Assembly: GCA_050945855.1 (NCBI GenBank)
Contig: JBMNTS010000004.1
Location: forward strand, 6,278-70,277
Reading direction: 5' to 3'
Origin: CAYSNP01 sp050945855
Lineage (GTDB): Bacteria > Bacillota > Clostridia > Christensenellales > DTU072
Length of the DNA stretch: 64,000 bases
Under the pieces are notes generated by a model that saw only the letters and a program-made list of their open reading frames with translations, was not told where the DNA came from and did no database searches. The position numbers were made by a program, and so were the translations under genes. Positions 42,138-50,833 of this stretch are shown piece by piece; position 1 is the first letter of the stretch, and each line of letters starts with the position of its first letter.

Positions 42138-43922
42138 CTAATATTGCCTCAACTCTTGAGTTTTGCGATTGATAATCACATTATTGTTGCCTTCGTTGTG
42201 CAAGATGTCTTTCAGCAGTAAATCATATAATACTTCGTTCAACAATATCTGAACGTTTATTTCCTTTGAGCCAATCGCGCGCCCGATACTGTCGCCCAAT
42301 CCGGGCATCACCGCGTTAAGCATAGGTTTAATCAATAATTTAATAGAGGTTAAATCACTCAGATTGCCTGCGTCTATTTGGAAAGGAAGCAAGTCGCCTG
42401 CTATGGCTACGCCGAACTCAAGGAAATTGGAATCCAACAATTCCAACTCATTATCCTCATACAATCTCTCAATATCCAATTCCAATACCGGCGCGTCGGG
42501 CAGAATCCCGGCTATATCGTCTTTAAGCTCGTTTATCTTATGGAACAAAGCGAAAATAGCGTTGTTTAACAATTTTATTTCCACGCTGTCGAGACCTATA
42601 TCCTGCTCTCCCCTATTCATACCCATTATAACGGAGGCGACAAACTGAGTAAGAGAAGTATAACGGGAAGGGGGAATATCCTTTCCGTATTGCTTAACGA
42701 TACTTTGCAGGGATTCCTCGCCGTCCGCATCCTTTTCGTAGAGAGGCATTCTGAGCAGGGGGGCAAGAGCGTTATCCGCCAGCAAGCCTACAATTTGAGC
42801 GATGTCACCGGTAAGATTAAAACTAGGTATCATATAAGAACTTGTCAAAGCATTAAGGAAAGTAATGCCTTTGGCGCAATGCTCTTCCGCGTACAAAGGA
42901 AAATTCGCTTCAATTTTGGCGTAATCTTCAGCCGAAGTAAAAGGATGCACGTAAGACATATTTATCCTCTGAGGGAAAACTGCTTCAAACTTATAATCAC
43001 TTTTTGTAATGCTCAAGATTCTGTGCGCGCCCGGATAATACACCGAAGAGCCTGTGCCGATATCGTATATCACCTTGTCCTCTGCGAACGCCGTAGCCAC
43101 GCTTTGAATATGGTTATGTCCGGTAAGAGTAAAGGGAACTCCGTACTGCATAAAGATATCCAAAATGCGGTCGTAATACTCTCCTCCTTCGGTGCCTCCG
43201 CCGCTGACCAGCTTTTTCGCGACGGCGGGAAAATGATTAAGAAAAGGCTTATGCGCCATAATTATGGGAGTTTTTTTGTCCTTTTGGCATTGCTTAAGCT
43301 GCGCCTCGCACCAGGTCAGAAGCCTGTCGTCCAATTCGCTTTTGTAGGTATCGGTATCCGAACTGAAATAATCGTCATTATCTATTGCAATCAGGCGATG
43401 GCTTTTGCCGATATCCGCGGTATAGGAAAGAGAGTCGGTATCTTTAACCAAGGCTTGCTTATAGCCCAGATTAAAATAGATTTCCCTGAAACGCGCGGAA
43501 GGTATGTTTTCTCCGATAGAGACAGAATCGCGCAGATCGTGATTGCCGTTGATCACAAACACCTGCTTGCCGTTATCGACAAGTTTTTGAAAAATCCGGG
43601 CAACGGCTAAATGTGAAGCCAAATCTCCTCTTTCCGTCAAATCTCCAGCAACCAATACGGTGGTGATTCTTTTGTCGCTTATAAGGTCGTCCACTATGGT
43701 TTTGGCGATAGCTTCGGAAAGGTGTATCATTTTATCCACGCCCGAATAATACTCGTACGTTTCCGAATCGGTAAAGTAGGACTCCGCGAATATATGCGTA
43801 TCCGATACTACCGCAATATAAGTTTCGGGACCGTGTTCGGTCAAGTAATATGCGATTACGCCTCCGGCAAGCGCCGTGAATAATACCGCGACAATCAATA
43901 GGGCAACAGTTTTCTTTTTCAT
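42138..43922 (-). CDS. Secreted or membrane-anchored metallophosphoesterase, large
   Basis: 594 residues. Signal or anchor helix at about 5-27, then the calcineurin-like phosphoesterase motifs VSDTH (D41, H43), GDLTERG, INGNHD, MAHKPF and TGHNH in order within the first 270 residues. The remaining ~320 residues are mostly helical with no recognised domain. Outside-facing catalytic domain expected. GCGGAGC precedes the ATG, and TATAAT lies about 30 nt upstream. It is in the same superfamily as the protein at 11044 but differs in layout, so it is not a recent duplicate. Confidence 0.85.
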   Translation of the reverse strand: MKKKTVALLIVAVLFTALAGGVIAYYLTEHGPETYIAVVSDTHIFAESYFTDSETYEYYSGVDKMIHLSEAIAKTIVDDLISDKRITTVLVAGDLTERGDLASHLAVARIFQKLVDNGKQVFVINGNHDLRDSVSIGENIPSARFREIYFNLGYKQALVKDTDSLSYTADIGKSHRLIAIDNDDYFSSDTDTYKSELDDRLLTWCEAQLKQCQKDKKTPIIMAHKPFLNHFPAVAKKLVSGGGTEGGEYYDRILDIFMQYGVPFTLTGHNHIQSVATAFAEDKVIYDIGTGSSVYYPGAHRILSITKSDYKFEAVFPQRINMSYVHPFTSAEDYAKIEANFPLYAEEHCAKGITFLNALTSSYMIPSFNLTGDIAQIVGLLADNALAPLLRMPLYEKDADGEESLQSIVKQYGKDIPPSRYTSLTQFVASVIMGMNRGEQDIGLDSVEIKLLNNAIFALFHKINELKDDIAGILPDAPVLELDIERLYEDNELELLDSNFLEFGVAIAGDLLPFQIDAGNLSDLTSIKLLIKPMLNAVMPGLGDSIGRAIGSKEINVQILLNEVLYDLLLKDILHNEGNNNVIINRKTQELRQY

Positions 43923-44017
43923 ATAATGCTCCGCTTATTAAGTGGATTTGCCGTTATTATAACATAAAAACCTTATTTATTTTTATCATTTTATGTAATT
44001 TTTTCATTTTTCTTCAA

Positions 44018-44047
44018 TGTATAAGGGAATAGTTTTTAGGCAATATA
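44018..44047 (+). promoter_or_regulatory. Possible sigma-G promoter of the spoVA operon
   Basis: TGTATA (44018-44023), 17-nt spacer, CAATATA (44041-44047). It partly fits the forespore sigma-G pattern (TGMATA, CATNNTA). spoVA is a sigma-G target in Bacillus, so the position makes sense. Confidence 0.35.
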
Positions 44048-44063
44048 AATTTAGGGTATAAAT

Positions 44064-44147
44064 ATGCTTAGAAGAAAAGAAATTAAAGAAAAAGAAGAAA
44101 TATGCTTCCCGCCTTCGGAGAGAGAGGAGCTAAAGGAAAATGGATAA
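44064..44147 (+). CDS. Possible 27-residue leader peptide of spoVAC
   Basis: Short frame: ATG 44064, TAA 44145-44147 overlapping the spoVAC start by 8 nt (ATGGATAA). The peptide is Glu/Lys-rich (MLRRKEIKEKEEI...). AGGG lies about 7 nt upstream. The spoVAC Shine-Dalgarno AAAGGA lies inside this frame, so its translation could couple to spoVAC. It may be only the spoVAC leader. Confidence 0.3.
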   Translation: MLRRKEIKEKEEICFPPSEREELKENG

Positions 44148-44592
44148 AAAAGAGTACGCCAAACTGGTAAAAAAGGTAATGCCGAAAACCGAGCATTTTA
44201 AGACAATGATTTTGGCGTTTGTGACCGGCGGAATAGTCTGTATGATAGGACAGGGAATATTCGATATCCTGAGCCTGCTTTTTCCCGCTTTATCCGAAAA
44301 AGACTTAAATATGTTTGCATTGATAACGCTGATAACTATTACCGGAATCCTTACCGCCGTCGGAGTGTATGACAAATTCGGCAATTTAGCGGGCGCGGGT
44401 TCGGTTATTCCCATTGCGGGCTTTGCAAACGCCGTAATATCCCCCGCAATAGAGCACAAAAGCGAAGGTATAGTGCTGGGCGTATGCGATAATATGTTCA
44501 CAATCGCGGGACCGGTTATAGTTTTCGGCACTTCCGCCTCCATTTTGTTAGGTTTTATCGTATTAATTTTCAGGAGCGCATTCGGTGGATAA
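44140..44592 (+). CDS. spoVAC: Stage V sporulation protein AC
   Basis: Membrane subunit of the SpoVA channel that moves dipicolinic acid into the forespore and out during germination; in Bacillus it acts as a mechanosensitive channel. 150 residues, about four hydrophobic segments, with GGIVCMIGQ, AGAGSVIPIAGFANAV and EGIVLGVCDNMFTIAGPVI typical of SpoVAC. It is first of the AC-AD-AE set; spoVAA and spoVAB are absent, as in clostridia. Confidence 0.94.
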   Translation: MDKKEYAKLVKKVMPKTEHFKTMILAFVTGGIVCMIGQGIFDILSLLFPALSEKDLNMFALITLITITGILTAVGVYDKFGNLAGAGSVIPIAGFANAVISPAIEHKSEGIVLGVCDNMFTIAGPVIVFGTSASILLGFIVLIFRSAFGG

Positions 44593-45589
44593 AAAAATAG
44601 GGTCAACTTTATTTTTCAGCGATGTAAAGATTGCGGGAACCAGCAGTATTGGCGGTCCCAGAGAAGGAGAGGGACCCTTCGGGGACGAGTTTGACAGCAT
44701 TCTAAAGGATGACGAACTGGGGCAAAAGTCCTTTGAAAAGGCGGAGTGCAAGCTGCACACTTACGCAATCAAGCATCTGCTGTTCAAGACCAAGCTGGCT
44801 GCAGAAGAGATTGATTGTATTCTTGCGGGGGATTTAATGGACGAGATAGTGGGCGCAAGCTATACCGCCAAGGAATTTCCCACTTGTTTTTTGGGCCTGT
44901 ATAACGCGTGCGCTACTTTCGGCGAAGCGTTGATACTGGGAGCGTGCCTGATAGACGGAGGCTTTATGCGCAGGGTAATCTGCTCTTCTTCCAGTCATTT
45001 TTCCACCGCGGAAAGGCAATTCCGCTTTCCGCTGGAGTTGGGCAACCAACGCTCCCCTCTGGCTCAATGGACGGTAACCGGCGCGGGGGCCACCCTGCTT
45101 TCAGCAAGCGGAGGAAAGGTAGGCGTCACTTGCGCGACAATAGGCAAAGTCATAGACTACGGAATAACGGACGCGGACGATATGGGGGCGGCGATGGCGC
45201 CCAGCGCGCGGGATACGCTTATCAATCATATTAAGGACACCAAAAGGGATTTGGATTACTATGATTTGATAGCTACCGGGGATTTGGGCAGAGCGGGCGC
45301 AAATATGCTTAAAATATTGATGGAAAAGCAGGGTTACCGTCTGGGCGAGAATTACCATGATTGCGGCGCAATGATATTTGACCGCAAGGATGATAATGTT
45401 AAACAGGGCGGCAGCGGCACAGGCTGCTCCAATATAGTTTTTAACGGTCATATTTATAAGAAAATGATAAAAAACGAGTATAAAAAAGTGCTGCTTATGC
45501 CTACGGGCGCTTTGCTTTCCAAAACCAGCACATTGCAAAAGCAGACTATACCCGCCATTACGCATGCCGTTGCGATTGAGGTGATTTAA
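44585..45589 (+). CDS. spoVAD: Stage V sporulation protein AD
   Basis: Thiolase/KAS-III-fold protein that binds dipicolinic acid in the SpoVA complex. 334 residues. The fold is visible in NACATFGEALILGA, ICSSSSHFSTAERQFR and the GTGCSNIVF end. It has no signal peptide and acts at the inner spore membrane. It overlaps spoVAC by 8 nt and spoVAE by 1 nt (TAATG). Confidence 0.95.
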   Translation: MDKKIGSTLFFSDVKIAGTSSIGGPREGEGPFGDEFDSILKDDELGQKSFEKAECKLHTYAIKHLLFKTKLAAEEIDCILAGDLMDEIVGASYTAKEFPTCFLGLYNACATFGEALILGACLIDGGFMRRVICSSSSHFSTAERQFRFPLELGNQRSPLAQWTVTGAGATLLSASGGKVGVTCATIGKVIDYGITDADDMGAAMAPSARDTLINHIKDTKRDLDYYDLIATGDLGRAGANMLKILMEKQGYRLGENYHDCGAMIFDRKDDNVKQGGSGTGCSNIVFNGHIYKKMIKNEYKKVLLMPTGALLSKTSTLQKQTIPAITHAVAIEVI

Positions 45590-45954
45590 TGGATACAGTA
45601 TTATTATATATGCGCGTTTTTCTTGTGGGAGGTCTAATATGCATGATTGGGCAGGTGCTAATAAATACAACCAAAATGACTTCCGCGAGGGTATTAACCA
45701 TATTTTTGATACTGGGCATGGTGCTGGAAGCCGTGGGCGTATACAAATATATCAGAGAATTTGCGAAAGCGGGAGCGACGGTGCCCATTACCGGTTTCGG
45801 CAGCGCGCTGGCTAAAGGGGTTATTGAGGGTACTCTGCAAAAAGGCTTGCAGGGAGCGATAACGGCGGGAGTGGAAAGTATGGCGGGCGGCCTGGGCTGG
45901 GTGATTTTTTTGGCTTTTATCCTGTCCTTGATCGCGCGCCCCAAAACAAAGTAA
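45589..45954 (+). CDS. spoVAE: Stage V sporulation protein AE (SpoVAEb type)
   Basis: 121-residue membrane protein related to SpoVAC, with the same GLICMIGQ and AGATVPITGFGSAL segments and about four helices. It completes the minimal clostridial spoVAC-AD-AE operon. pepP follows behind its own promoter, 4 nt past the stop. Confidence 0.93.
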   Translation: MDTVLLYMRVFLVGGLICMIGQVLINTTKMTSARVLTIFLILGMVLEAVGVYKYIREFAKAGATVPITGFGSALAKGVIEGTLQKGLQGAITAGVESMAGGLGWVIFLAFILSLIARPKTK

Positions 45955-45957
45955 TCC

Positions 45958-45986
45958 TTGACAGGGCAATTCCCTCCTAATATAAT
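45958..45986 (+). promoter_or_regulatory. Perfect consensus promoter of pepP, predicted leaderless
   Basis: TTGACA (45958-45963), 17-nt spacer, TATAAT (45981-45986): full match to the SigA consensus. Only six bases separate the -10 box from the ATG at 45993, so the transcript should begin at the start codon. Confidence 0.8.
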
Positions 45987-45992
45987 TAAGAT

Positions 45993-47030
45993 ATGAAATA
46001 TGCGGAATTATTTTCTTATTGCGACGCTTTTATAATTCAAAACGAAGCCAATCTCTTTTATTTTTCAGGTTATGAAAACGCGGACGCCATAATTGCCGCC
46101 TCCCCGGGGGGCGCCTTTTACATTACGGACAACAGATACACCGAAGAAGCCAAAGCCAGCATAAAGAATATGGAGATAGTCCAAAGCTCTCCGGATTCCT
46201 TTTTTAAAAGTGCTAAGGATTTGCTTGGCGGAGCAAAAAAGGTGGGGTACGAGAAAAGTAATATTTCTTATCTTCAATACCTAAATTTACAAAGCCTAAA
46301 TTGCGAATTGATTGATATAAGCGCTAAGATAGGCTCGCTCAGAATGATAAAAAGCGAAGAAGAGGCGGAAAGGGTAAGGCGGGCGCAAAGCATAACGGAC
46401 GAGGTATTTGAAAAGGTGTTGGAGTATATAAGACCAGGCATCGGCGAGCGCAAGCTGGCGGGCAAGCTGGAAAGCTTATTGTTTGAGTGCGGCGCGGACA
46501 GTCTGGCTTTTCCCTCCATTGTCGCCGCGGGCAAAAACACCAGCAAGCCGCATGCCCACCGCACCGATTATATATTAAGAAAAGGGGATTTGGTCACTCT
46601 GGATTTCGGAGCGAAACTGAACGGTTATTGCTCGGATATGACAAGGACGGTATCCTTAGGCGACCCAGGAGAGCGCGCAAAGGCGGTATATAAAACGGTA
46701 TTACACGCGCAAACGCAGGCGATTGCGGACATTAAGGCGGGGATGAGCGGAAAAGAAGCGGACGCAATCGCAAGAGATATCTTTGCCGCTCAAGGCTATA
46801 AAGATTATTTCACTCATTCATTGGGGCACGGGTTGGGGATAGAGGTGCACGAAGACCCCCGTCTATCTTATTTAAATGAAAATCCGCTAAAGCAAAATAT
46901 GATTTTCAGCGTAGAGCCCGGACTTTATTTTGAAAACGAATTCGGCATCAGGATAGAAGATTTAGTCATTTTGGGAAAAGATGGCATAATTAACTTGACA
47001 AAAAGCGCTAAAAACCTGATAATATTATAG
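45993..47030 (+). CDS. pepP: Xaa-Pro aminopeptidase, M24 family
   Basis: Two-metal peptidase removing N-terminal residues before proline. The creatinase-type N-domain (1-120) is followed by a pita-bread domain with metal ligands in TLDFGAKLNGYCSDMTRT, HSLGHGLGIEVHEDP, SVEPGLYF and GIRIEDL. 345 residues, the Firmicute short form. No Shine-Dalgarno precedes the ATG. It is always beside efp in Firmicutes, and EF-P relieves ribosome stalling at prolines, so the pairing is functionally sensible. Confidence 0.94.
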   Translation: MKYAELFSYCDAFIIQNEANLFYFSGYENADAIIAASPGGAFYITDNRYTEEAKASIKNMEIVQSSPDSFFKSAKDLLGGAKKVGYEKSNISYLQYLNLQSLNCELIDISAKIGSLRMIKSEEEAERVRRAQSITDEVFEKVLEYIRPGIGERKLAGKLESLLFECGADSLAFPSIVAAGKNTSKPHAHRTDYILRKGDLVTLDFGAKLNGYCSDMTRTVSLGDPGERAKAVYKTVLHAQTQAIADIKAGMSGKEADAIARDIFAAQGYKDYFTHSLGHGLGIEVHEDPRLSYLNENPLKQNMIFSVEPGLYFENEFGIRIEDLVILGKDGIINLTKSAKNLIIL

Positions 47031-47047
47031 ATTCAACGGAGGTTTGT

Positions 47048-47611
47048 ATGGCATTTATTACAGCGGGCGATTTCAGAAAAGGCATTACGTTTTTATATAA
47101 CAACAGCGTACAGGTAATAGTGGATTTTCAGCACGTCAAACCGGGCAAGGGCGCGGCTTTTGTCAGGACTAAAATTCGCAACGTCATTACGGGCGGCGTG
47201 GTGGAAAGAACTTTCAGCCCCACCGATAAGTTTGAGTTGGCGCACATTTCCCGCAAGAAAATGACATACAGCTATTCGGACGGCGACTTGTATTATTTCA
47301 TGGATAACGAGACTTATGAAATGCTGCCCTTGAACAGGGAATTGGTGCAGGACGCTCTTAACTTTGTGTTGGAAAATATGTCTGTCAACGTGTCTTTCTT
47401 TGATAACAAGGCTTTCAGCGTGGAGCCTGATAACTTTGTGGAGCTTAAAATAATCGAATGCGAGCCCGGCGTACCCGGAGCGACCGCTCAACCAGGCAGC
47501 AAGTCGGCAAAGCTGGAAACGGGCTTTAGCCTGCAGGTGCCGCTGTTTGTCAACGAAGGCGACACGATAAGAGTAGATACCCGTGACGGCACGTATATGT
47601 CAAGGGTTTAA
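47048..47611 (+). CDS. efp: Elongation factor P
   Basis: Prevents ribosome stalling on polyproline. KOW-like N-domain plus two OB folds, 187 residues. The modification loop is KPGKGAAF with K34 aligned with Bacillus K32, which carries 5-aminopentanol; no EpmA/EpmB genes are in view. The C-terminal LETG and NEGDTIRVDTRDGTYMSRV signatures are present. GGAGG precedes the ATG; a terminator follows. Confidence 0.97.
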   Translation: MAFITAGDFRKGITFLYNNSVQVIVDFQHVKPGKGAAFVRTKIRNVITGGVVERTFSPTDKFELAHISRKKMTYSYSDGDLYYFMDNETYEMLPLNRELVQDALNFVLENMSVNVSFFDNKAFSVEPDNFVELKIIECEPGVPGATAQPGSKSAKLETGFSLQVPLFVNEGDTIRVDTRDGTYMSRV

Positions 47612-47641
47612 TTCACTCAAATATCAACGTAATTTATATTG

Positions 47642-47669
47642 GGCTTTCGCTTGTCGAAAGCTTTTTTTT
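47642..47669 (+). terminator. Intrinsic terminator of pepP-efp
   Basis: GCTTTCG (47643-47649) pairs with CGAAAGC (47655-47661), 5-nt loop, T8 run. Confidence 0.9.
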
Positions 47670-47749
47670 GCTTAAATTTTGAAATTCAAACAAGCCTGAA
47701 AAACAGCGGCGTTCATAATCCGCGGCAATTTTGATTAGATTATATAAAG

Positions 47750-48613
47750 ATGTTATTTCCGCTGCAAAAGCTGCTGGGCATGCCTTTTTACAGGGAGGTA
47801 TGCGGAGCGGTAAGCGAAAAGGAGCTTACGGAGATTAGGCTAAGGGCGGGGCGGCCTGTGATAGCAAAAGATCTCAGCCGCCGCTTTGTGGTGCAGACAA
47901 GCGAGAAGGCGGAGAATTTGATCGCGGGGATTGTGGAGAGGGCGACCAACCATTCCTTTTACGCATACGAGGAGGAACTGGCACGGGGATACCTTTTTTT
48001 TGAAGGCGGCATCAGGATAGGGGTGGCTGGCAAGGGAGTGGACGAGAGGGGCGGAATAAAAACCTTTAAGGAGATAATCTCCCTTAACATCAGGATTCCC
48101 CACGAGGTTATAGGCTGTTCAGATAAAGTAAAAGAGGTTTTGGCGGATTTTAAAAACACTTTGGTCATTTCTCCTCCCGGCGCGGGAAAAACCACACTGA
48201 TACGCGATATGGCAAGAGTGTTGGCAAAGGATTATGACGTGCTGATTATAGACGAGCGCAACGAGCTTGCGGGCGGCGCGCGACCCTGCTTTGACGTGGG
48301 AGCAATGAGCGACATTATTTCCGGCGTGAAAAAGGAGGGGGTTTACGAAGGCGCCATACGCGCGATGAGTCCGGAAATCATAGTGTTTGACGAGATTTTT
48401 CCCCGCCGCGACCTGCCTACGATAGCGGAAATTTCCCGTTGCGGCATCAAGGTGCTGGCAAGCATTCACGCTCAAGGACACATCGAATTAATAGCCGCAT
48501 GCCCGCAGACGGCGGAGTATTTTGATTATTTGATTACGCTGGAGTCTAAGCCAAAGATAGGCAGCATAAAATCTATAATAGAGGTTGGCAATGGTGAGTA
48601 TTATAGCCGGTAG
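47750..48613 (+). CDS. spoIIIAA: Stage III sporulation protein AA (secretion-type ATPase)
   Basis: ATPase of the SpoIIIA-SpoIIQ channel between mother cell and forespore, related to type II/IV secretion ATPases. Walker A SPPGAGKTT (about 142-150), Walker B-like VLIIDERNELA and a later EIIVFDEIFPR. 287 residues. No clear Shine-Dalgarno precedes the ATG. First of eight spoIIIA genes; expected to be mother-cell (sigma-E) expressed, but I could not fix that promoter. Confidence 0.95.
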   Translation: MLFPLQKLLGMPFYREVCGAVSEKELTEIRLRAGRPVIAKDLSRRFVVQTSEKAENLIAGIVERATNHSFYAYEEELARGYLFFEGGIRIGVAGKGVDERGGIKTFKEIISLNIRIPHEVIGCSDKVKEVLADFKNTLVISPPGAGKTTLIRDMARVLAKDYDVLIIDERNELAGGARPCFDVGAMSDIISGVKKEGVYEGAIRAMSPEIIVFDEIFPRRDLPTIAEISRCGIKVLASIHAQGHIELIAACPQTAEYFDYLITLESKPKIGSIKSIIEVGNGEYYSR

Positions 48614-49073
48614 CTGCCTTATGATAGCTAGCAGCTATATTGGCCTGGGCATTTATAATTACTATAAAACGCGCACAAGGATATACAGCGATTTATTGAT
48701 ATTTATAGAATTTGTAATCAATGAAATAAATTACGCAAAATCCAATCTGTATGAAATTATAGACTCTTTTGCCTTACGGCATGAAGGGGCATTTACCAAA
48801 TTGACAAGTCAGGTAAAGGATTGTCTTGAGAAGGGAGAGGATATAACGATAAAATGCAATTTTCTTAACGCCGGCGAAAAAATGGAGTTGATTTTATTTT
48901 TTCGCACGCTGACTAAACTGGACAGGGCGGGGCTTGCCAATTACTTTAAACGGGAGCAGATTGCGGCAAGCGCAAAGATTGGCGCGCTGAAAGAAGAGGA
49001 GCAAAAAAACGGACAACTTGCAAAGAACTTAGGCATCCTGATCGGGATAGGCTTATTGATTGTGGTAATCTAA
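48591..49073 (+). CDS. spoIIIAB: Stage III sporulation protein AB
   Basis: GspF-like membrane component. An N-terminal helix (about 5-20), a cytoplasmic helical region and a C-terminal helix (about 146-160). The TTG at 48585 is possible, but GAGG 6 nt before the ATG at 48591 is preferred (160 residues). It overlaps spoIIIAA by 23 nt. Confidence 0.92.
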   Translation: MVSIIAGSCLMIASSYIGLGIYNYYKTRTRIYSDLLIFIEFVINEINYAKSNLYEIIDSFALRHEGAFTKLTSQVKDCLEKGEDITIKCNFLNAGEKMELILFFRTLTKLDRAGLANYFKREQIAASAKIGALKEEEQKNGQLAKNLGILIGIGLLIVVI

Positions 49074-49083
49074 GGGAGGGGAT

Positions 49084-49305
49084 ATGAACATTGATATTAT
49101 TTTTCGCATAGCCGGCATAGGAATCCTCACTGCAATTATCAATAACATATTGGAAAAAAGCGATAAAAAGGAAATAGCCACCTTTGTAACCTTAGCCGGT
49201 TTAATAATTGTTTTGGCGCTTGTGATAGATATGATAGGCGGACTTTTTGACAGTCTAAGAACTATTTTCAGGTTAAAATGGGAATTTTTAAGGTTGTTGG
49301 CATAG
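49084..49305 (+). CDS. spoIIIAC: Stage III sporulation protein AC
   Basis: Small membrane protein with two helices (about 5-22 and 33-55) and the KKEIATFVTLAG signature of SpoIIIAC. 73 residues, slightly longer than the Bacillus 68. AGGGAGGGG Shine-Dalgarno. It overlaps spoIIIAD by 28 nt. Confidence 0.92.
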   Translation: MNIDIIFRIAGIGILTAIINNILEKSDKKEIATFVTLAGLIIVLALVIDMIGGLFDSLRTIFRLKWEFLRLLA

Positions 49306-49664
49306 CGATAGTTTCGCTTATTACCATTATATTATTGAAAGACATTAAGGCGGAATACGCTTTAATAGTCACCGTGATTTCCGGCATTTTGCTGCTTACC
49401 CTGCTGCTTGAGCCGATAGGACAGGTGATTGCGGTTTTCGGCGACCTCAGCGACAAGGCTATGATCAGCCCTTCCATTTTCAATTTGCTTGTCAAAATCA
49501 TAGGCATAGGTTACCTTACCGATTATACCTCCTGTCTTTGCGACGACTTCAACGCCAAATCGCTGGGCAAAAAGGTGGAGCTGGGCGGGAAAGTGATTAT
49601 CCTGCTTTTGGCAATGCCCATCGTGCAAAACATCATTACCTTAATAGGTACTTTACTGAAGTGA
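49278..49664 (+). CDS. spoIIIAD: Stage III sporulation protein AD
   Basis: 128-residue membrane protein with about four helices, including VVGIAIVSLITIILLKD and IIGIGYLTDYTSCLCDD, typical of the family. It starts within spoIIIAC and ends overlapping the GTG of spoIIIAE (GTGA). Confidence 0.93.
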   Translation: MGIFKVVGIAIVSLITIILLKDIKAEYALIVTVISGILLLTLLLEPIGQVIAVFGDLSDKAMISPSIFNLLVKIIGIGYLTDYTSCLCDDFNAKSLGKKVELGGKVIILLLAMPIVQNIITLIGTLLK

Positions 49665-50833
49665 AAAAAATCCTTTTTGTCCTTTTGATAATAGTAATCT
49701 TTACCTTGTTTTTGCCTGTGCAGCGTCCCGCCTATGCGCAAAATAAAGAGGACAAACTGGACGGGCAGATTGACAAAACGCTGGACAAACTGGATTACAA
49801 GGATCTGGAAAGCTTTTTTAACGAAATAAACGAAGCCGCTGTGTTCGGAAACAACTTCAAACAACTGCTTAAAGACTTGCTTTCCGGAAAATCAGCGTTG
49901 GGGGCGGATAAGATTTCCCTGCTTGTCCTTGCGTATATAAGAAATGCTTTCCTAGGGATGCTTCCCCTGGTTATCACTCTTTTGGCGGTAGGCTTGCTGT
50001 ACGGACTGGGCAGCAACCTTTCCTCAGGGTTTTTGAAGAAAAGCACTACGGATATTATCTATTATGTATGCCTGGGCGCGATAGTGATTGTGCTCATTAC
50101 TTCCGTCAACGGAATTATTGCGGATTTTCGCCGCACAATAGATTTACTTTCCAAATTTAACGATATAGTATTCCCCATTCTGCTCACTCTGGTAACCGCG
50201 CTCGGAGGGGTAAGCGCGGCAGGGGTATATCAGCCGGCAATAGCCGCTATAGGCGCGATTATAATAAAAATAGTAACAGCGACGGTTATGCCCTTATTCC
50301 TTGCCTGTATCGTTTTTTGCATTATCGGTAGCCTTAGCAACAATATCAAACTGGATAAGTTGACGAATACCACAAAGTCAACGGCGGAATGGATACTTGG
50401 CATTATGTTTTCGCTGTTTATCGCTTTTATCAGCGTGGAGGGAATTGCGGGCTCCGCATTTGACAGCGTAACCATAAGGAGCGCGAAGTTCGCGCTTTCC
50501 GGATATCTGCCCATTATCGGCGGCCAGATTTCGGACGGCTTTGATTTGGTGGTGGCCAGTCTTATTCTTCTTAAAAATTCCTTCGGACTGATTTCTATTA
50601 TTATCTTGCTTTCCATAGTGCTTGCGCCCGCAATCAAGATAATTTTGTTTTCCTTATTATTAAAGGCGACAGCCGCCGTTTTGGAGCCTGTGGCAGACAA
50701 GCGCGTGTCCGACCTGCTTTTCAATACCGCCAAGTGTTTTAATTTGCTTTTAGTCATAATTATCGGACTTGCATTCATTATTTTTATTATGCTGATGTTG
50801 ATTATCGTTACCTGCAATCTGGGGATGGTGTAA
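49661..50833 (+). CDS. spoIIIAE: Stage III sporulation protein AE
   Basis: Largest membrane protein of the complex. A longer open frame upstream is spurious; the GTG at 49661, overlapping the spoIIIAD stop, gives a clean signal peptide (KKILFVLLIIVIFTLFLP, cleavage near AYA-Q) as in other SpoIIIAE. About seven helices follow from residue 95. 390 residues. The stop shares TAATG with spoIIIAF. Confidence 0.93.
   Translation: MKKILFVLLIIVIFTLFLPVQRPAYAQNKEDKLDGQIDKTLDKLDYKDLESFFNEINEAAVFGNNFKQLLKDLLSGKSALGADKISLLVLAYIRNAFLGMLPLVITLLAVGLLYGLGSNLSSGFLKKSTTDIIYYVCLGAIVIVLITSVNGIIADFRRTIDLLSKFNDIVFPILLTLVTALGGVSAAGVYQPAIAAIGAIIIKIVTATVMPLFLACIVFCIIGSLSNNIKLDKLTNTTKSTAEWILGIMFSLFIAFISVEGIAGSAFDSVTIRSAKFALSGYLPIIGGQISDGFDLVVASLILLKNSFGLISIIILLSIVLAPAIKIILFSLLLKATAAVLEPVADKRVSDLLFNTAKCFNLLLVIIIGLAFIIFIMLMLIIVTCNLGMV

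Noticed and set aside
42690..43610. 306-codon frame opposite the large phosphoesterase
   Set aside because: Antisense shadow; the minus strand carries ordered phosphoesterase motifs and a signal helix.
47713..47741. Possible sigma-E or leaderless promoter of spoIIIAA
   Set aside because: Boxes match neither the sigma-E nor the SigA pattern well enough to choose.
49538..49660. N-terminal extension of spoIIIAE
   Set aside because: It lies inside spoIIIAD and would bury the signal peptide; the GTG at 49661 fits the family.
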